Source: Polynucleobacter sp. HIN5
Lineage (GTDB): Bacteria; Pseudomonadota; Gammaproteobacteria; Burkholderiales; Burkholderiaceae
Assembly (NCBI RefSeq): GCF_030297555.1
Contig: NZ_AP028136.1
Location: 1,302,001-1,366,000, forward strand
Direction: 5' to 3'
DNA: 64,000 nt
The first letter of the stretch is position 1. Each line of letters opens with the position of its first letter. The notes below the pieces were generated by a model, which worked only from the letters and a program-made list of their open reading frames with translations, was not told where the DNA came from and searched no databases. Made by a program: the position numbers and the translations under genes. This document shows positions 26,707 through 38,180 of this stretch, in pieces.

Positions 26707-27443
26707 AATCCATCCGTTGAAAATGGTAAGACCATCATGATGTGCTCGAGAATTGCAAGCGATAGTAAAGTCGCCAAAATGGTCGACGACGCAATTTGAT
26801 ATGCATTGGCATTCGCAGCAAATGCGTGTTGCCAAAGAGGTAATGCCGCCAAACACGCCAAAAGAATCGAAATTGGTAATAAGGGGTTCATCGCTCGCTT
26901 GGTGAAGTAACTATGCATGTATTGAAGATGCACGGGTAAGAACTTCTCGTTTAGATTCAACACCCCTAAAAACACATTGAGCTTAGCGCTTTGCCGCATT
27001 GCCCAGAGGATGAGGAAGGTCCATAAGCCCACTAAATTACTGCCACCCCACGTTGCGATTGCTACGGCAACTCCGAGAACAATTAGAGCCAATTCATGAT
27101 GCGAGATGGTCTGAAACGCATAAAAAGCCTTACGCACACCCCTGCACTCAGCTGGGCATGGGGTGCGTCTGGAGCCAGTGACGTACCCCAATAAAAATCC
27201 AATCTCTTGCCAAGCCCAAACCAATAAAGCGCAAGTAAATCCGCAATACGCTCCAGCCACTGTATTGAGATTAGAACTGGTCTTTAGACCAACCAAGGCA
27301 AAGAGCAAAACCATGCCGCTCATCCAAAAAGTTGCCTGATGGGTCGAGCGTGGACGTTGATTAAGTAACAAAATGATTCCCGTACCAAACCACCATAAAA
27401 AGATGGTGTAGAGCATCGGAAAGAGAAAGCTACTCACGCTCAT
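26682..27443 (-). CDS. puhE: Photosynthetic complex assembly protein PuhE
   Basis: A polytopic membrane protein of about seven helices (DUF3623 family) that in Rhodobacter affects reaction-centre assembly and bacteriochlorophyll production. Typical parts: TIFLWWFGTGIILLLN, FWMSGMVLLFALVGL, AAYCGFTCALLVWAWQE-like stretch, SHHELALIVLGV and LNVFLGVLNLNEKFLPVHLQYM. Length 253. It starts six bases after the acsF stop and runs into bchG. Confidence 0.92.
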   Translation of the reverse strand: MSVSSFLFPMLYTIFLWWFGTGIILLLNQRPRSTHQATFWMSGMVLLFALVGLKTSSNLNTVAGAYCGFTCALLVWAWQEIGFLLGYVTGSRRTPCPAECRGVRKAFYAFQTISHHELALIVLGVAVAIATWGGSNLVGLWTFLILWAMRQSAKLNVFLGVLNLNEKFLPVHLQYMHSYFTKRAMNPLLPISILLACLAALPLWQHAFAANANAYQIASSTILATLLSLAILEHIMMVLPFSTDGLWKWGLRS

Positions 27444-27449
27444 CGTTTG

Positions 27450-28538
27450 TTACCAGCTGGGGACCAAGCGAACATTACGGGGTAACTCATGGTTGTGCAC
27501 GGGTAAGAAATAAGCGCGTGCAAAGACCAAACCGGCCCGCACTCCTAAGAGCGGTACCATGACTTTTGCCAAGAGACCACCACGGGCTTTATACACATCC
27601 ATTTTTTGGAATAAAGCCAGCATACGGTTCATGCACTCGTAAAACCGAGGGTCATCTAAGTTCAAGGTGACGGGGAATACCTGTTTGGTAATCTCATTGG
27701 TAATCCGCAAGACCTTTTTGTCATAGTCAGTAGGTGAGATTTGCATTGCTTTATATAACTGTGGTCGTGAATGATCGCGGACATACATCGTGCTATAGAC
27801 CGCTAAGCAAAAGAACCGAATCCAATATTTATTAAGCCCCGTTAATAAATGGGGATTAGCACGCATGATTAATGCAAAGGCTTCGCCGTGACGAAACTCA
27901 TCATTGCACCACCTCTCAAACCACAAAAAGATCGGATGAAAACGGAGCTCTGGTTTTTTCTCAAGCTCCCGAAAGATCGTGATGTACCTGGCGTATCCAA
28001 TCTTCTCGGAGAGATAGGTTGCATAGTAAATAAATTTTGGCTTGAAATATGTGTATTTTTTTGCCTTTGCCAAAAATCCGAGATCAATCCCAATATCAAA
28101 ATCCTTGAGCCATTGATTAATAAAACCCGCATGGCGCGACTCGTCACGAGCCATATAGCCATAGAGCAACTTCATATCCTCATTTTTGACCTTACGCTTA
28201 ATCTCGGCATACAAAATACATCCTGAAAACTCCGAGGTAATGGAGCTAATTAAGAAATCAACAAACTCGTCATAGAGTTCGGGATCCACATTGGAATAGT
28301 TCTTACTCATATCAGCAGGTCGCTGAAAATGATCTGAATTAATATCGGCTGCAAACTCAGCCATCAGAACATTCCATTCCGAGCGCAATGCATCAATGTT
28401 GGTGCGATCCACTTCGGCAAAGTCGGTGGTGTAAAACCGTGGACTCAACATGGCATCTTGCAATGCCCTCTTGGTTGAATCATTAATTTGCGGGGCCACT
28501 GGAATTTGATCTCGTAATAGGCTTTCTGCGGACTCCAT
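27450..28538 (-). CDS. acsF: Mg-protoporphyrin IX monomethyl ester oxidative (aerobic) cyclase AcsF
   Basis: A di-iron enzyme that forms the fifth (isocyclic) ring of bacteriochlorophyll using O2. Metal-ligand motifs are clear: ARDESRHAGFINQW and CNDEFRHGEAFALIMR, plus FSGCILYAEIKRK. The ATG at 28538 has GGAG six bases upstream and is preferred to a TTG at 28556 that overlaps the puhC stop. About 362 residues. Embedded in the puh genes, as in Rubrivivax. No anaerobic cyclase (bchE) is found in this window, so pigment synthesis seems to depend on oxygen. Confidence 0.96.
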   Translation of the reverse strand: MESAESLLRDQIPVAPQINDSTKRALQDAMLSPRFYTTDFAEVDRTNIDALRSEWNVLMAEFAADINSDHFQRPADMSKNYSNVDPELYDEFVDFLISSITSEFSGCILYAEIKRKVKNEDMKLLYGYMARDESRHAGFINQWLKDFDIGIDLGFLAKAKKYTYFKPKFIYYATYLSEKIGYARYITIFRELEKKPELRFHPIFLWFERWCNDEFRHGEAFALIMRANPHLLTGLNKYWIRFFCLAVYSTMYVRDHSRPQLYKAMQISPTDYDKKVLRITNEITKQVFPVTLNLDDPRFYECMNRMLALFQKMDVYKARGGLLAKVMVPLLGVRAGLVFARAYFLPVHNHELPRNVRLVPSW

Positions 28539-28552
28539 GTATTTCTCCAATA

Positions 28553-29008
28553 TCAACGTTGTTGGATTTGATTTGCATCCGTCCGAAGAAGGCGTGCAAA
28601 ATGCTGCGAATTAATCACCCCAAAGGACTCCAAATCAATCATGCGTCCTGTACTGGGGTCGGAAAGGGTCAAGCGCCCATCTTGACGGGCAATTAGCTCA
28701 AATGGAGGTTCGCTTCCGATCTCACGACGCTTGCGCTCTTGCGCTAGGGTTCTTAAAGCCCCACGCACAAAGCCTGCCTCTCCAGTAATGACATCGACTT
28801 GCTGCTTCGTTTGATAATCCACTACTGTAATTGAGCCATCAGCGCGATCTTCAAACCGTAATTGTTTGATGAGTGCTGCGGGCGCATCGGGATACCGCAC
28901 CATCTGTTGGGACTGCTGCGTTACCCAAGTAGCGAATACAACAAGCGCTCCAAGTGCGAGTGCGAGAACACTCGTTTTAGTCATTAAGGACGATGATGAA
29001 CGACTCAT
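28553..29008 (-). CDS. puhC: Photosynthetic complex assembly protein PuhC
   Basis: A membrane-anchored periplasmic protein needed for normal RC-LH1 assembly. One transmembrane helix at residues 11-29 (SVLALALGALVVFATWV), then a soluble domain with RFEDRADGSITVVDYQT, VITGEAGFVRGALRTLAQERKRR and LSDPSTGRMIDLESFG, typical of PuhC. Length 151. Its start overlaps the puhB stop by four bases. Confidence 0.93.
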   Translation of the reverse strand: MSRSSSSLMTKTSVLALALGALVVFATWVTQQSQQMVRYPDAPAALIKQLRFEDRADGSITVVDYQTKQQVDVITGEAGFVRGALRTLAQERKRREIGSEPPFELIARQDGRLTLSDPSTGRMIDLESFGVINSQHFARLLRTDANQIQQR

Positions 29009-29700
29009 GTGCGTGATTGAGAAACCTTTGCAATCGCCATACCCTGCCCATACGAACTAACTGGTGACTCGGACTGACCGATGGGCTGGGGGCGGAGTTC
29101 AACTTGATTCATCGTCGCCCAAGTATCTGCAAATAACTTAGCCACCTTGGCACCCTCTGGTACGCAGCGCAACATCGGCTCGGGGTGGGCTAACTTCCAG
29201 GCGCGGGCATGTGGCCACAGATGCAAGAACGGGATTTTGTCATCGGCATTGAGCTTGATGGGGATATCCGCACTACCATCAGGATAAATATGAACACCCG
29301 CTTGGGCCAAACGTTTGAGGGGTAAATTAAATGTAATCGTCAGCACAATCCCAATGCGCATCACCAAACGCCGATTGGTTAAGGTATACATCGTTGCATT
29401 CACTGACCAATAAGTAAGCAAGGCTAATAAAGTCAATGCGCAAAGCGACAATCCCAAGGCCCAAGCAAAGCCAGGCCATTCCTCAGCCCAGCCACCCGTA
29501 GAGCGACTAATCGCAATGATCTTGAGAACCACCATGGCAGAAAAGTAAAGCGCAAACCATTGCAAATGCGCCGCATGAAGTGCAAATGATTTGAGGTCTG
29601 GCTTTCCTTGCCACAGAATACGCTCGTTCTGAGGTAAAGGCTCAGGTAATCCGGGCTGTGCCTCGAACTCGTGCTCCGGGGATTGGTAGATCGTACTCAT
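29005..29700 (-). CDS. puhB: Photosynthetic complex assembly protein PuhB
   Basis: Membrane protein with a PH-like domain that assists reaction-centre assembly. Seen: HEFEAQPGLPEPLPQNERILWQGKPD at the start (the PuhB hallmark), three hydrophobic segments and the PH-type stretch TNRRLVMRIGIVLTITFNLPLKRL. Length 231. It lies five bases after puhA and overlaps puhC. Confidence 0.95.
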   Translation of the reverse strand: MSTIYQSPEHEFEAQPGLPEPLPQNERILWQGKPDLKSFALHAAHLQWFALYFSAMVVLKIIAISRSTGGWAEEWPGFAWALGLSLCALTLLALLTYWSVNATMYTLTNRRLVMRIGIVLTITFNLPLKRLAQAGVHIYPDGSADIPIKLNADDKIPFLHLWPHARAWKLAHPEPMLRCVPEGAKVAKLFADTWATMNQVELRPQPIGQSESPVSSYGQGMAIAKVSQSRT

Positions 29701-29705
29701 TCCAA

Positions 29706-30476
29706 TTACACCAATGGCTCACTGCGCTCAGGGGTGGCATATAAAGTACCCGCCCCAAAGTACGCCATGATTTTCTCCTCTTCGAGCAGGGTGATTTGCT
29801 CCATGCTCTTGGTCGCGGGTACATTGGCAAAGTGCTTACCTAAGACCGCTTTCACAGATACCTGATTGCGACCGACCCGAGCAAAGTTCATGGGCAACAG
29901 TACGCGACGAGCACCTGCTTCTGGGGTGGTCTCGAGCTCAAGATACCGAATCATCATCTCCAGACGATCAACCCAAATCTCTTTAATGGTTCCACCGCGG
30001 ACACCATCGGCGCCCACTACATTGAGACCACGCGGATCAATATCCTGTCTGGCCACACTAAAGTCACTCAACAAGCGCATTGGAAGAATGCGAGGACCAC
30101 CTTCTGGCATATGATCGGGTACATCAGCACGATTGGCGTATGCGCCTGGGCCAATGCCATCGAGCATTGGGTTACCAGTTGGCTCAATCGGAGCGCCATT
30201 CATCCCATTCGCTGGTCTAGCAGCCAAACGCTCTAAGGGTTCATCACGGGGTACCGTGACATCGCCACCGAATTGGGTCTTAAAGGTTTTTGGCTTAGGC
30301 ATCGCCGCAATGCCTTCGGCACGACGCACCTTACCCGCCTGATCGTACTCAAGCGGAAATCCCTCGCGTTTACTCTCAATGGTGAGGTAATAAATGAGGA
30401 TAGCGAAGAAAACCCAAAATGCATACAGGGCTAATTGCGCGACATCCACGTATTGTGTAATTGCTCCAGTTCCCAT
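29706..30476 (-). CDS. puhA: Photosynthetic reaction centre subunit H (PuhA)
   Basis: The H subunit caps the cytoplasmic side of the L-M core and guides proton uptake to QB. One N-terminal transmembrane helix (VAQLALYAFWVFFAILIYYLTIE), followed by ESKREGFPLEYD and the cytoplasmic beta domain with DPRGLNVVGADGVRGGTIKEIWVDR. Length 256 is normal. It follows lhaA by 26 bases in the usual lhaA-puhA order. Confidence 0.97.
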   Translation of the reverse strand: MGTGAITQYVDVAQLALYAFWVFFAILIYYLTIESKREGFPLEYDQAGKVRRAEGIAAMPKPKTFKTQFGGDVTVPRDEPLERLAARPANGMNGAPIEPTGNPMLDGIGPGAYANRADVPDHMPEGGPRILPMRLLSDFSVARQDIDPRGLNVVGADGVRGGTIKEIWVDRLEMMIRYLELETTPEAGARRVLLPMNFARVGRNQVSVKAVLGKHFANVPATKSMEQITLLEEEKIMAYFGAGTLYATPERSEPLV

Positions 30477-30502
30477 AACGTACTCCCCTCTTTAACAATG
30501 AA

Positions 30503-31945
30503 TTAGCTTGGAAACTCCGCTAATCCAAACTTCGAATCCGATAGCGTTGGCTTTGAACGTTTCATCATGACCAAAGGACCAATCGCAACTAAAGTTGCAA
30601 ACAACAAAAATAGTTCAATGTGATACACAAAGCTATAACCCGTTCCTGGTGAAACTAAAACGGATCCAAGCGATCCCGATACAGCTAAGCTGGAAACCAC
30701 ATCCCGAATCACTCCACCCAAACCAATCGCTAAACCTGCTGCAGTAGCACTCACTGCACCCCAGGCACCAATAACTAGACCATTCATTCCTAAGGAATCA
30801 AAACTCATCGCGGTTGCTAAGGTGCTAACAGCAAATAATCCGCCACCAAAACCAATCAAGAATGCGCCAACTCGAAATAAATTAGGTGCGAGTAGTGGCT
30901 CAGAGAAGATGACACAGGTAAAAGCAAAGATCCCACACAGAGCGCCAATCGCAGCCAAGCGGTGCGAATCAATTTGACGATTTAGGACCTTGGCTGCCAA
31001 CATAAATGCCAATAAGGCCCCGATTGAGGTCAAGCCGGTTAACAAGGTGGTAGCACTCACCGACAGATGAAGCACTTCGGCCCCATAAGGCTCTAAGATG
31101 ATGTCTTGCATGCTAAAGGCTGCGGTTCCCATCCCTAAAGCAATCAAGAAACGAATGACCTTGTCTTGCTTGGCAAATTGATTCCAAGATTCTTTAAAAC
31201 AAGTGATTGGCTCTTGACGGAGCTGCTCCTTCGTCTTCGGCTGGCGCGCCTCTTGCTTCCACAGCGCCATCAGATTTAGTACCATCGTCAGGGCTGCGGC
31301 GCCCTGCACCACTTGAATCAAACGCAGTGGTGAGAAGTTCGTTAGCAATAGTCCAAATATCACGCTACTGAAGACCATACCGACTAGGAACATCACATAC
31401 ATCAGGGCCACAACTCGAGGACGGGATTCCGTCGTTGCTAAATCGGAGGCCAGCGCTAAGCCTGCCGTTTGGGTAATTTGCATACCCGCACCAACCAATA
31501 GGAACGCCAGTGCTGCAGCAATGTAACTAAACCAGTGGGGCCAATTAGAATCGCCAGACAATAAGATCAAAGAGAATGGCATGATGGCAAGACCGCCGAA
31601 CTGTAACCAACTCCCTAGCCAAATATACGGAACGCGCTTCCAACCCAAAAAGGAGCGGTGGTGATCGCTCTTAAATCCCACTAGTGCGCGAAATGGTGAA
31701 AACAATAAAGGGAGTGCCACCATCAACGCGACGAGACTTGCGGGCACGCCCATCTCGACGATCATGACGCGATTGAGAGTACCGATCAGCATTACAGTCG
31801 CCATCCCTACTGATACTTGGAACAATGCCAAACGAAGCCATTTACTTAAAGGTAAATCCTTGGTTGCCACATCAGAAAAAGGCATGAACCGTGGCGAGAT
31901 TCGTCGCCAGGCCGAGAAAAGATTAAGGTTCATCACTCGCATCAT
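30503..31945 (-). CDS. lhaA: LH1 assembly protein LhaA (PucC-family MFS)
   Basis: A twelve-helix major-facilitator-type protein needed for assembly of the LH1 antenna. Family marks: LRLALFQVSVGMATVMLIGTLNRVMIVEMGVPASLV, ALVGFKSDHHRSFLGWKRVPYIW, and AFSMQDIILEPYGAEVL. Length 480. It sits between bchM and puhA, the standard LhaA position, which separates it from the second PucC-like protein encoded at 24437-25795. The start overlaps the bchM stop by four bases. Confidence 0.93.
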   Translation of the reverse strand: MMRVMNLNLFSAWRRISPRFMPFSDVATKDLPLSKWLRLALFQVSVGMATVMLIGTLNRVMIVEMGVPASLVALMVALPLLFSPFRALVGFKSDHHRSFLGWKRVPYIWLGSWLQFGGLAIMPFSLILLSGDSNWPHWFSYIAAALAFLLVGAGMQITQTAGLALASDLATTESRPRVVALMYVMFLVGMVFSSVIFGLLLTNFSPLRLIQVVQGAAALTMVLNLMALWKQEARQPKTKEQLRQEPITCFKESWNQFAKQDKVIRFLIALGMGTAAFSMQDIILEPYGAEVLHLSVSATTLLTGLTSIGALLAFMLAAKVLNRQIDSHRLAAIGALCGIFAFTCVIFSEPLLAPNLFRVGAFLIGFGGGLFAVSTLATAMSFDSLGMNGLVIGAWGAVSATAAGLAIGLGGVIRDVVSSLAVSGSLGSVLVSPGTGYSFVYHIELFLLFATLVAIGPLVMMKRSKPTLSDSKFGLAEFPS

Positions 31946-32640
31946 CGACTTAGTACCATCGCCTGCGAAATATAAAACCCGCGTGCAATCTTTTGGGTCG
32001 CATCAATCTTCCAGGTACTCAGATCAGGCTCGCGTGTAATTAACTTCGCCAGCGTTTGCTCAGCAACTGGCTCAATAAAAGGTGCACGATCACCGCGTGG
32101 AAATAAACGTCCTACGGCAATCATGGTGGATAAAAATGGGTTCTTAGGTGCAAACGTGAATGCAATACGTTGCCGAGTCCGTTGCGCGAGTCCTGCAAGC
32201 GCCGTCGTAATATCGCGGCGATGGTAATGAATCATGGAATCCATACAAACCACGTGATCAAAATCACCCAAGGACGGGTCTAACATGTCCCCAGCAAAGA
32301 ACTCAATTGAGCCCTGACCCAAGTCCGTCGGTAAGCGCTCGCGTGCCAAGTCAATCAAGGTTGGCGAGATATCGGTGGCCATCACTTGCGCACCGCGCTT
32401 GGCCAATTCGACCGCGAGTGCACCGGTCCCACAACCCGCATCCAAAACCCGCTGTCCATGGAGGTCATTAGGCAAGTAACTTAGAAGGACATTGCGCATC
32501 TCATCGCGCCCTGCCCGTACGGTTTTACGAATACCACTGACTGGTGCAGTGGAGGTTAATTTTGCCCAGGCATCAAACGCAGTACGGTCAAAGTACTGCT
32601 GCAACTGACTGCGTTTTTCAAGATACGAATGCTCCTGCAT
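31942..32640 (-). CDS. bchM: Mg-protoporphyrin IX O-methyltransferase BchM
   Basis: Methylates the C13 propionate of Mg-protoporphyrin IX with S-adenosylmethionine. SAM-binding motif VLDAGCGTGALAVELAKRG at about residues 68-86, then ATDISPTLIDLARERLP and the BchM-typical HYHRRDITTALAGLA. The N-terminal YFDRTAFDAWAKLTS also fits the family. Length 232. In the usual bchHLM arrangement bchH would lie two genes upstream; here bchL directly precedes it by 13 bases and bchH is elsewhere. Confidence 0.95.
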   Translation of the reverse strand: MQEHSYLEKRSQLQQYFDRTAFDAWAKLTSTAPVSGIRKTVRAGRDEMRNVLLSYLPNDLHGQRVLDAGCGTGALAVELAKRGAQVMATDISPTLIDLARERLPTDLGQGSIEFFAGDMLDPSLGDFDHVVCMDSMIHYHRRDITTALAGLAQRTRQRIAFTFAPKNPFLSTMIAVGRLFPRGDRAPFIEPVAEQTLAKLITREPDLSTWKIDATQKIARGFYISQAMVLSR

Positions 32641-32653
32641 GGCGAGCCCCTAA

Positions 32654-33577
<924 letters not shown>

Positions 33578-35176
33578 TTAGCGTCCAAAATGGGCTTTTG
33601 CGTCGTACAAAGTTTCTAAAGAAATCGTTGGTAAACCGCGCTCAATCGCAAAGCGCTCGGTATTGCGTTTTGCCTTACCGCGCACAAAAAATGGGATCTT
33701 ATTTAATTCTCTCTGTGCCTCTGGCTCCCACACACTCTCTGTGACTGGTGCGCCATTAGCAACCGCTACCTCAGGAACCGGTGTGGGTTCAGACGCGACA
33801 TTCGCTTCATTCGCAGGAGTGCGCTGATGTCCATGGCCCAAGTGTGACGGGGCTGCGCCATCATGAAACTCAAAGTCCTCACGGAACATACCAATCAAGT
33901 GCTCCTCTAAGCCCATCATTAATGGATGGACCCAGGTATCAAAGAGAACATTGGCCCCCTCAAACCCCATTTGTGGCGAATAACGTGCCGGGAAGTCCTG
34001 CACATGAATTGGTGCTGAGATGACGGCACACGGAATCTTCAGACGTTTTGCAATGTGGCGCTCCATCTGACTACCCAAAATCAACTCGGGCTGTAATTCG
34101 GTAATACGCTGCTCGACCTCTAGGTAATCATCTGTAATCAAGGCTTCAATACCGTACTGACTTGCAGCCTCTCGTACTTCCCTAGCTAACTCTCGACTAT
34201 AGGTACCAAGACCAACGACTTGGAAGCCCATTTCCTGCGACGCGACTTTTGCAGCTGCAATTGCATGGGTTGCATCACCAAAAATAAAGACGCGTTTATT
34301 GGTTAAATAGGTTGAGTCAACCGACAAGGCGTACCAGCGAGCACGCGAACGTTTAGTCAGCTCCTCGATATCACAATGGATTTGTGCAAGCGTACACACT
34401 TCCTCAATGAAAGCTCGTGTTGCATTAAATCCGATTGGGATGGTTTTCGTACTGGGTTGCCCGAAGTTTTTACTTAACCACTGGGCTGCACTATTAGCCA
34501 CCTCGGGATAGAGCACCACGTTAAAGTCTGCCTCATGCAAGCGTGAAATGTCTTCAGGTTTAGCACCCAAGGGTGCGACAACATTGACTCTCACACCAAT
34601 CTGTCGTAGTAGCTTCCGAATTTCCACCAAATCATCGCGATGCCGAAATCCCAAAGCAGTTGGCCCCAAGATATTGCAACTCGGTGGCAATCCAGGGGCT
34701 CGTGGTTTGCGCTTCTCTCCTGGAGGTAAAACGTAATCTTTACCTAACAAGCGCACCATTTGATAGAAAGTTTCCGCTGCGCCCCAGTTCTCTTTCTTTT
34801 GGTAGGCAGGCAATTCCAATGGCAATACAGGAACCGATAACTGCAGTGCAGCTGCTAATCCACCCGGATCATCCTGAATCAATTCAGCGGTACACGATGC
34901 ACCAACCATAAGTAGGTCTGGCTTAAAGCGTGCATATGCAGAACGTGCCGCATCTTTGAACAACTCAGCGGTATCCCCACCAAGGTCTCGAGCCTGAAAG
35001 GTGGTGTAGGTCACCGGTGGGCGCTTGTTCATGCGCTCGATCATGGTAAAGAGCAAGTCCGCATAGGTATCACCTTGCGGTGCATGCAAGACGTAATGCA
35101 CTCCCTCCATCGCAGTAGCAATGCGCATCGCGCCAATGTGCGGAGGTCCTTCGTAGGTCCAGAGCGTTAATTTCAT
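33578..35176 (-). CDS. bchB: Light-independent protochlorophyllide reductase subunit BchB
   Basis: NifK-like catalytic subunit that with BchN holds the NB [4Fe-4S] cluster. Begins [20 protein letters not shown] and has Asp36 in [12 protein letters not shown], the unusual aspartate cluster ligand known from Rhodobacter. Other marks: [20 protein letters not shown] and [22 protein letters not shown] flexible Pro/Ala/Val-rich linker at about residues 440-490 leads to the C-terminal domain ending in [14 protein letters not shown]. Length 532. Confidence 0.97.
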   Translation of the reverse strand: MKLTLWTYEGPPHIGAMRIATAMEGVHYVLHAPQGDTYADLLFTMIERMNKRPPVTYTTFQARDLGGDTAELFKDAARSAYARFKPDLLMVGASCTAELIQDDPGGLAAALQLSVPVLPLELPAYQKKENWGAAETFYQMVRLLGKDYVLPPGEKRKPRAPGLPPSCNILGPTALGFRHRDDLVEIRKLLRQIGVRVNVVAPLGAKPEDISRLHEADFNVVLYPEVANSAAQWLSKNFGQPSTKTIPIGFNATRAFIEEVCTLAQIHCDIEELTKRSRARWYALSVDSTYLTNKRVFIFGDATHAIAAAKVASQEMGFQVVGLGTYSRELAREVREAASQYGIEALITDDYLEVEQRITELQPELILGSQMERHIAKRLKIPCAVISAPIHVQDFPARYSPQMGFEGANVLFDTWVHPLMMGLEEHLIGMFREDFEFHDGAAPSHLGHGHQRTPANEANVASEPTPVPEVAVANGAPVTESVWEPEAQRELNKIPFFVRGKAKRNTERFAIERGLPTISLETLYDAKAHFGR

Positions 35177-35184
35177 GAGCTCCC

Positions 35185-36974
<1,790 letters not shown>

Positions 36975-37013
36975 GTGCTTTTTTCCTTACGCAGCCTGGC
37001 TCCTATATAAATA

Positions 37014-37031
37014 TGTAAACCTAAGTTTACG
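37014..37031. promoter_or_regulatory. Near-match PpsR/CrtJ site
   Basis: TGTAAACCTAAGTTTACG is TGT-N12-ACG, one base from the TGT-N12-ACA consensus, with a perfect inner palindrome GTAAACCTAAGTTTAC apart from its centre. It lies 40 bases upstream of the bchF start, where a repressor would block the promoter. Confidence 0.6.
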
Positions 37032-37050
37032 CTTTTTTATGTAGACAAAT

Positions 37051-37067
37051 CTAGGAATAAACCCTTA
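37051..37067. promoter_or_regulatory. Recurring CTAGG...CCCTTA element (first copy at bchF/aerR)
   Basis: CTAGGAATAAACCCTTA resembles the elements before bchO, bchC, bchH and the sulfide dehydrogenase pair. It lies four bases from the perfect PpsR-type site at 37072. Function unknown. Confidence 0.45.
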
Positions 37068-37071
37068 TTAG

Positions 37072-37089
37072 TGTCAAATTATTTTGACA
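37072..37089. promoter_or_regulatory. PpsR/CrtJ binding site (perfect TGT-N12-ACA)
   Basis: TGTCAAATTATTTTGACA matches the PpsR/CrtJ consensus exactly and is almost fully palindromic. It lies between bchF and the aerR gene, together with a near-match 40 bases to the left, as expected for cooperative binding by PpsR, which is encoded at 38181-39596. Confidence 0.8.
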
Positions 37090-37099
37090 GTTTAGGATC

Positions 37100-37115
37100 C
37101 TAGTGGTAAACCTTA
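37100..37115. promoter_or_regulatory. Recurring CTAG...CCTTA element (second copy at bchF/aerR)
   Basis: CTAGTGGTAAACCTTA is a weaker relative of the CTAGGGAAAACCCTA element. It lies eleven bases right of the PpsR-type site. Function unknown. Confidence 0.35.
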
Positions 37116-37258
37116 TGGAAATTGGTCAAAAAAGGAAGGTTTTTGGCCTGCACTAGCCTATTTTTAGTTGGATTTCTAGAAAGAATTACCTAAAAAAAGG
37201 TGCTTGGAGTGCAATAAATATTGCATCGCAACATATGTAAATGGCTTAGGGGTTAAGA

Positions 37259-38155
37259 GTGGATCAATTTAATCTACCGAGAAACGGTAATCAGGCAGCA
37301 GAAGGCAAGGAAGGCCAAACATGGCACAGAAAACCACGCTTCAATACCGAGATTTCCAAAAAAATGGATTCGCCCAGCACCCATGAGCTCACCAATCTAC
37401 TCAACAAAACCATAGAGGCACAAATCATTCCCCGCCTCCTCATGCAACATGGTCTGAATCGTCCTGAGGCTGATTCTAAGAAAGCTGGGATGCCAATATC
37501 CAGCGATGAGGTTAAACACTTTGCCGAATTGCTCATCCATAGCTCAAACGATATTTGCCTTGGATATATTCAAGTCTTGCGTCTTGAAGGTCGGGGCTTA
37601 AATGAGATCTATCTCGACTTAATTGCACCTGCGGCAAGACGCCTAGGTTGCTATTGGGAGCTCGATGAGCAAAGTTTTACAACCGTGACCCTCGCCCTCG
37701 GTCGGGTTCAGCGAATCATGCAAGAACTTAGTCCGGACTTTCGAAATAATGAAAGTGAATACAAGACCCACTCAGGGAAGGCCTTGTTATTTGCAATGCC
37801 CCACTCTCAACACACCATGGGTGTATTGATGTTGAGCGAGTTCTTTATCCAAGCAGGTTGGGATGTCACAACAGTAGCCAACCCCTCCAGCGAAGAAATC
37901 CTGTCGCTATGCCGCGAGCAAGCATTTGATATTGTTGGAATCTCGATTTCATATGAGCTGCAATGGGATGCCATGCAGGAATTAGTCAAAGCAATCCGGC
38001 AATGTTCGGCTAATTCGCAAATTGGGATTATGGCCGGGGGTGCGCTCTTTAATGCAAAGCCAGATTTAATAAATCAGTGCAACGCTGATATCTGTACCTT
38101 GAGTGCCCCAGATGCAGTAATTGCCGCTGAGAATATCTTAAAATCGCGTGTTTGA
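37259..38155 (+). CDS. aerR: AerR/PpaA-like cobalamin-binding regulator (first paralogue)
   Basis: A B12-binding-domain protein related to AerR (Rhodobacter capsulatus) and PpaA (R. sphaeroides), which act as PpsR/CrtJ antirepressors. A helical N-terminal part (IEAQIIPRLLMQHG, LDLIAPAARRLGCYWELDEQSFTTVTLALGRVQRIM) precedes a Rossmann-like B12 domain with HSQHTMGVLMLSEFFIQAGWDVT, keeping the H-x-x-G of the cobalamin motif, and IGIMAGGALFNAKPDL. Start GTG at 37259 with AGGGG nine bases before; an internal ATG at 37364 is an alternative. It lies 25 bases upstream of ppsR, so they are probably co-expressed. A related gene occurs at 61650-62621. Confidence 0.88.
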   Translation: MDQFNLPRNGNQAAEGKEGQTWHRKPRFNTEISKKMDSPSTHELTNLLNKTIEAQIIPRLLMQHGLNRPEADSKKAGMPISSDEVKHFAELLIHSSNDICLGYIQVLRLEGRGLNEIYLDLIAPAARRLGCYWELDEQSFTTVTLALGRVQRIMQELSPDFRNNESEYKTHSGKALLFAMPHSQHTMGVLMLSEFFIQAGWDVTTVANPSSEEILSLCREQAFDIVGISISYELQWDAMQELVKAIRQCSANSQIGIMAGGALFNAKPDLINQCNADICTLSAPDAVIAAENILKSRV

Positions 38156-38180
38156 GAAAAACCATTAAAAGACTAAGTCC

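Larger units (their letters stand above)
36975..37258. other. Divergent control region bchF / aerR-ppsR
   Basis: A 284-base AT-rich region without a gene, serving as promoter for the bchF operon (leftward) and the aerR-ppsR-crtADC group (rightward). It holds one imperfect and one perfect TGT-N12-ACA site and two copies of a CTAGG-type element, all listed separately. The rest shows nothing recognisable beyond A/T tracts. Confidence 0.75.

Noticed and set aside
25792..26856. Using the ATG at 26856 for bchG
   Set aside because: The extra 50 residues lie inside puhE, are Cys-rich and unlike any BchG N-terminus.
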